Positions 63,105 through 64,000 of a stretch of 64,000 nt of DNA are shown one piece after another. Location: NCBI GenBank assembly GCA_965261255.1, contig CBDHCQ010000004.1:1364001-1428000 (forward strand), written 5' to 3'. The notes beneath the pieces were generated by a model, which saw only the letters and a program-made list of their open reading frames with translations, ran no database searches and had not been told where the DNA came from. The stretch's first letter is position 1. Each line of letters starts with the position of its first letter. Origin of the DNA: Bin80 sp965261255. GTDB taxonomy: Bacteria > Bacteroidota > Rhodothermia > Rhodothermales > Bin80. Both the position numbers and the translations under genes were made by a program.

Positions 63105-64000
63105 TTAATCAGGTTGGAAAAGTGCGACACGCTTGAGGTAAGCTTCGCGCGCAATCCGCACATCTTCAAGAAACAAGGGTAGCTCGTCAAGCAACAGCGC
63201 CTGTGGACCATCTACCAGTGCTTTGGCAGGCTTGGGGTGGAAATCCACCAGCACCATATTGGCCCCCGCGATCACGCCTTGTGCTGTTACATGCATGACA
63301 TCCATCAGGCCATCGGGGCTCTTTTGACGGGTGCCTACTGAGTGCGACGGGTCGATGCACACGGGCATGCGGGTGAGTCGATGTACAACCGGAACATGTG
63401 AGAAGTCCACAAAATTTCGGTGCGGATCTCCAAGGTTACTCTTCATGCCGCGCAGTGCAAAGATTACGCGACGATTGCCTTCGCTGGCCAGGTATTCCGC
63501 AGCGTTCAAGGATTCATTCAGCGTAATACCAAATCCGCGTTTGATCAGTACGGGATACTCATCCTGGCGGCCCACACACTTGAGCAACTCAAAGTTCTGC
63601 GTGTTGCGCGTGCCGATTTGCAGCAAGACCCCGCATGGATGGCCCGTATCCGCCAGTGCATTGTCGATTTCTTCTATATGAGATTCATGCGTGACCTCCA
63701 TGGCGATGATCCGTATGCCATATTTACCGGCCAGTTCGAAGACATAGGGCAGGCAATCTTTGCCATGCCCCTGGAAGGAGTATGGGCTTGTACGTGGCTT
63801 GTACGCCCCCATACGAGTGCATACCTGCCCATTCTCCTGCAGGGCCTTCATCATGAGCTCTACATGCTCAGGAGTGTCCACTGCACATAAACCGGCAAAA
63901 ACATGCAGGCTTTTTTGACTGAAGGTAACCCCGTTGTATTCAAACTGGTGAGGGAAGTCTTCCTGTCCATGTCGACCAAGTACACGGTATGCCTCCTGCA
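63105..64000 (-). CDS. DAHP synthase, 5' end beyond the window
   Basis: 3-deoxy-7-phosphoheptulonate synthase, first enzyme of the shikimate pathway. The frame is open to the window edge, so the N-terminus is missing. Visible residues include 'TRMGAYKPRTSPYSFQGHG', the substrate motif of the type I AroF/AroA(Q)-like group, then 'VLIKRGFG', 'PVCIDPSHSVG' (metal histidine) and 'GANMVLVDFHPKP'. Upstream residues ('YRVLGRHGQEDFPHQF') show the usual linker. The true start is outside, so an internal GTG at 63881 should not be taken as the start. Whether a chorismate mutase or regulatory domain is attached cannot be told. Confidence 0.92.
   Translation of the reverse strand, partial: QEAYRVLGRHGQEDFPHQFEYNGVTFSQKSLHVFAGLCAVDTPEHVELMMKALQENGQVCTRMGAYKPRTSPYSFQGHGKDCLPYVFELAGKYGIRIIAMEVTHESHIEEIDNALADTGHPCGVLLQIGTRNTQNFELLKCVGRQDEYPVLIKRGFGITLNESLNAAEYLASEGNRRVIFALRGMKSNLGDPHRNFVDFSHVPVVHRLTRMPVCIDPSHSVGTRQKSPDGLMDVMHVTAQGVIAGANMVLVDFHPKPAKALVDGPQALLLDELPLFLEDVRIAREAYLKRVALFQPD

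Noticed and set aside
63420..63890. 156-codon plus-strand frame over the DAHP synthase gene
   Set aside because: It is antisense to a clear DAHP synthase frame and has no recognisable domain.

Overview
Organism. The window looks like a chromosome segment of a Rhodothermota (Rhodothermales-like) bacterium of the Bacteroidota supergroup, of roughly even base composition. Three things point there. The complex I genes carry an nhaD antiporter and a pterin carbinolamine dehydratase gene between nuoM and nuoN, the arrangement described for Rhodothermus marinus. Secreted proteins end in type IX secretion (T9SS) sorting domains. There are two DUF5916 outer-membrane proteins and some TAnnTTTG-type promoter candidates. 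The taxon is inference; no rRNA gene is present. No tRNA, rRNA or CRISPR array was seen.

Layout. 1-8.7 kb: a decayed IS1634-like transposase, katG, a KAP-family NTPase, a dienelactone hydrolase, a DsbA-like exported thioredoxin and a short-chain dehydrogenase. 8.7-15.6 kb: a DUF5916 protein, then a tight five-gene operon of two Tat-exported Gfo/Idh/MocA oxidoreductases, a small lipoprotein, an unknown 92-aa protein and a lipoprotein aldose epimerase, which together suggest extracytoplasmic sugar processing. 15.6-23.9 kb: a trans-sulfuration PLP enzyme, a PhzF protein, two paralogous ECF-type sigma factors either side of a DUF971 gene, an Smr-domain protein, mdh, and a DnaQ exonuclease/GIY-YIG fusion. 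24.0-32.4 kb: nuoJKLM-nhaD-pcd-nuoN and a PH-like protein. 32.4 kb: sodA.

33.0-48.9 kb is the remarkable part: five tandem, same-strand paralogues of a secreted protein made of 14 nearly identical WD40 blades (two seven-bladed propellers) plus a T9SS sorting domain. The genes lie in ~3.15-3.27 kb duplicated units. Each of the four internal junctions joins a decayed copy of the last ~20 codons of the downstream lyase-like gene to a decayed copy of the last ~42 codons of sodA. The array therefore arose by tandem amplification of a segment that originally lay between sodA and the lyase-like gene. Flanking copies have acquired stops and frameshifts, while all five WD40 frames stay open and the blades differ mainly at a few surface-loop positions. 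This looks like a diversifying surface-recognition repertoire; its target is unknown.

48.9-53.7 kb: a three-gene operon on the minus strand encoding a DoxX-esterase fusion, a second DUF5916 protein and a cytochrome c/streptogramin-lyase-type propeller. 53.8-64.0 kb: housekeeping genes tatD, dnaK, pgsA-pyrE-cinA, recA, a TlpA lipoprotein with a YtxJ-like bacilliredoxin, an M3 oligoendopeptidase, and the 3' part of a DAHP synthase that runs off the right edge.
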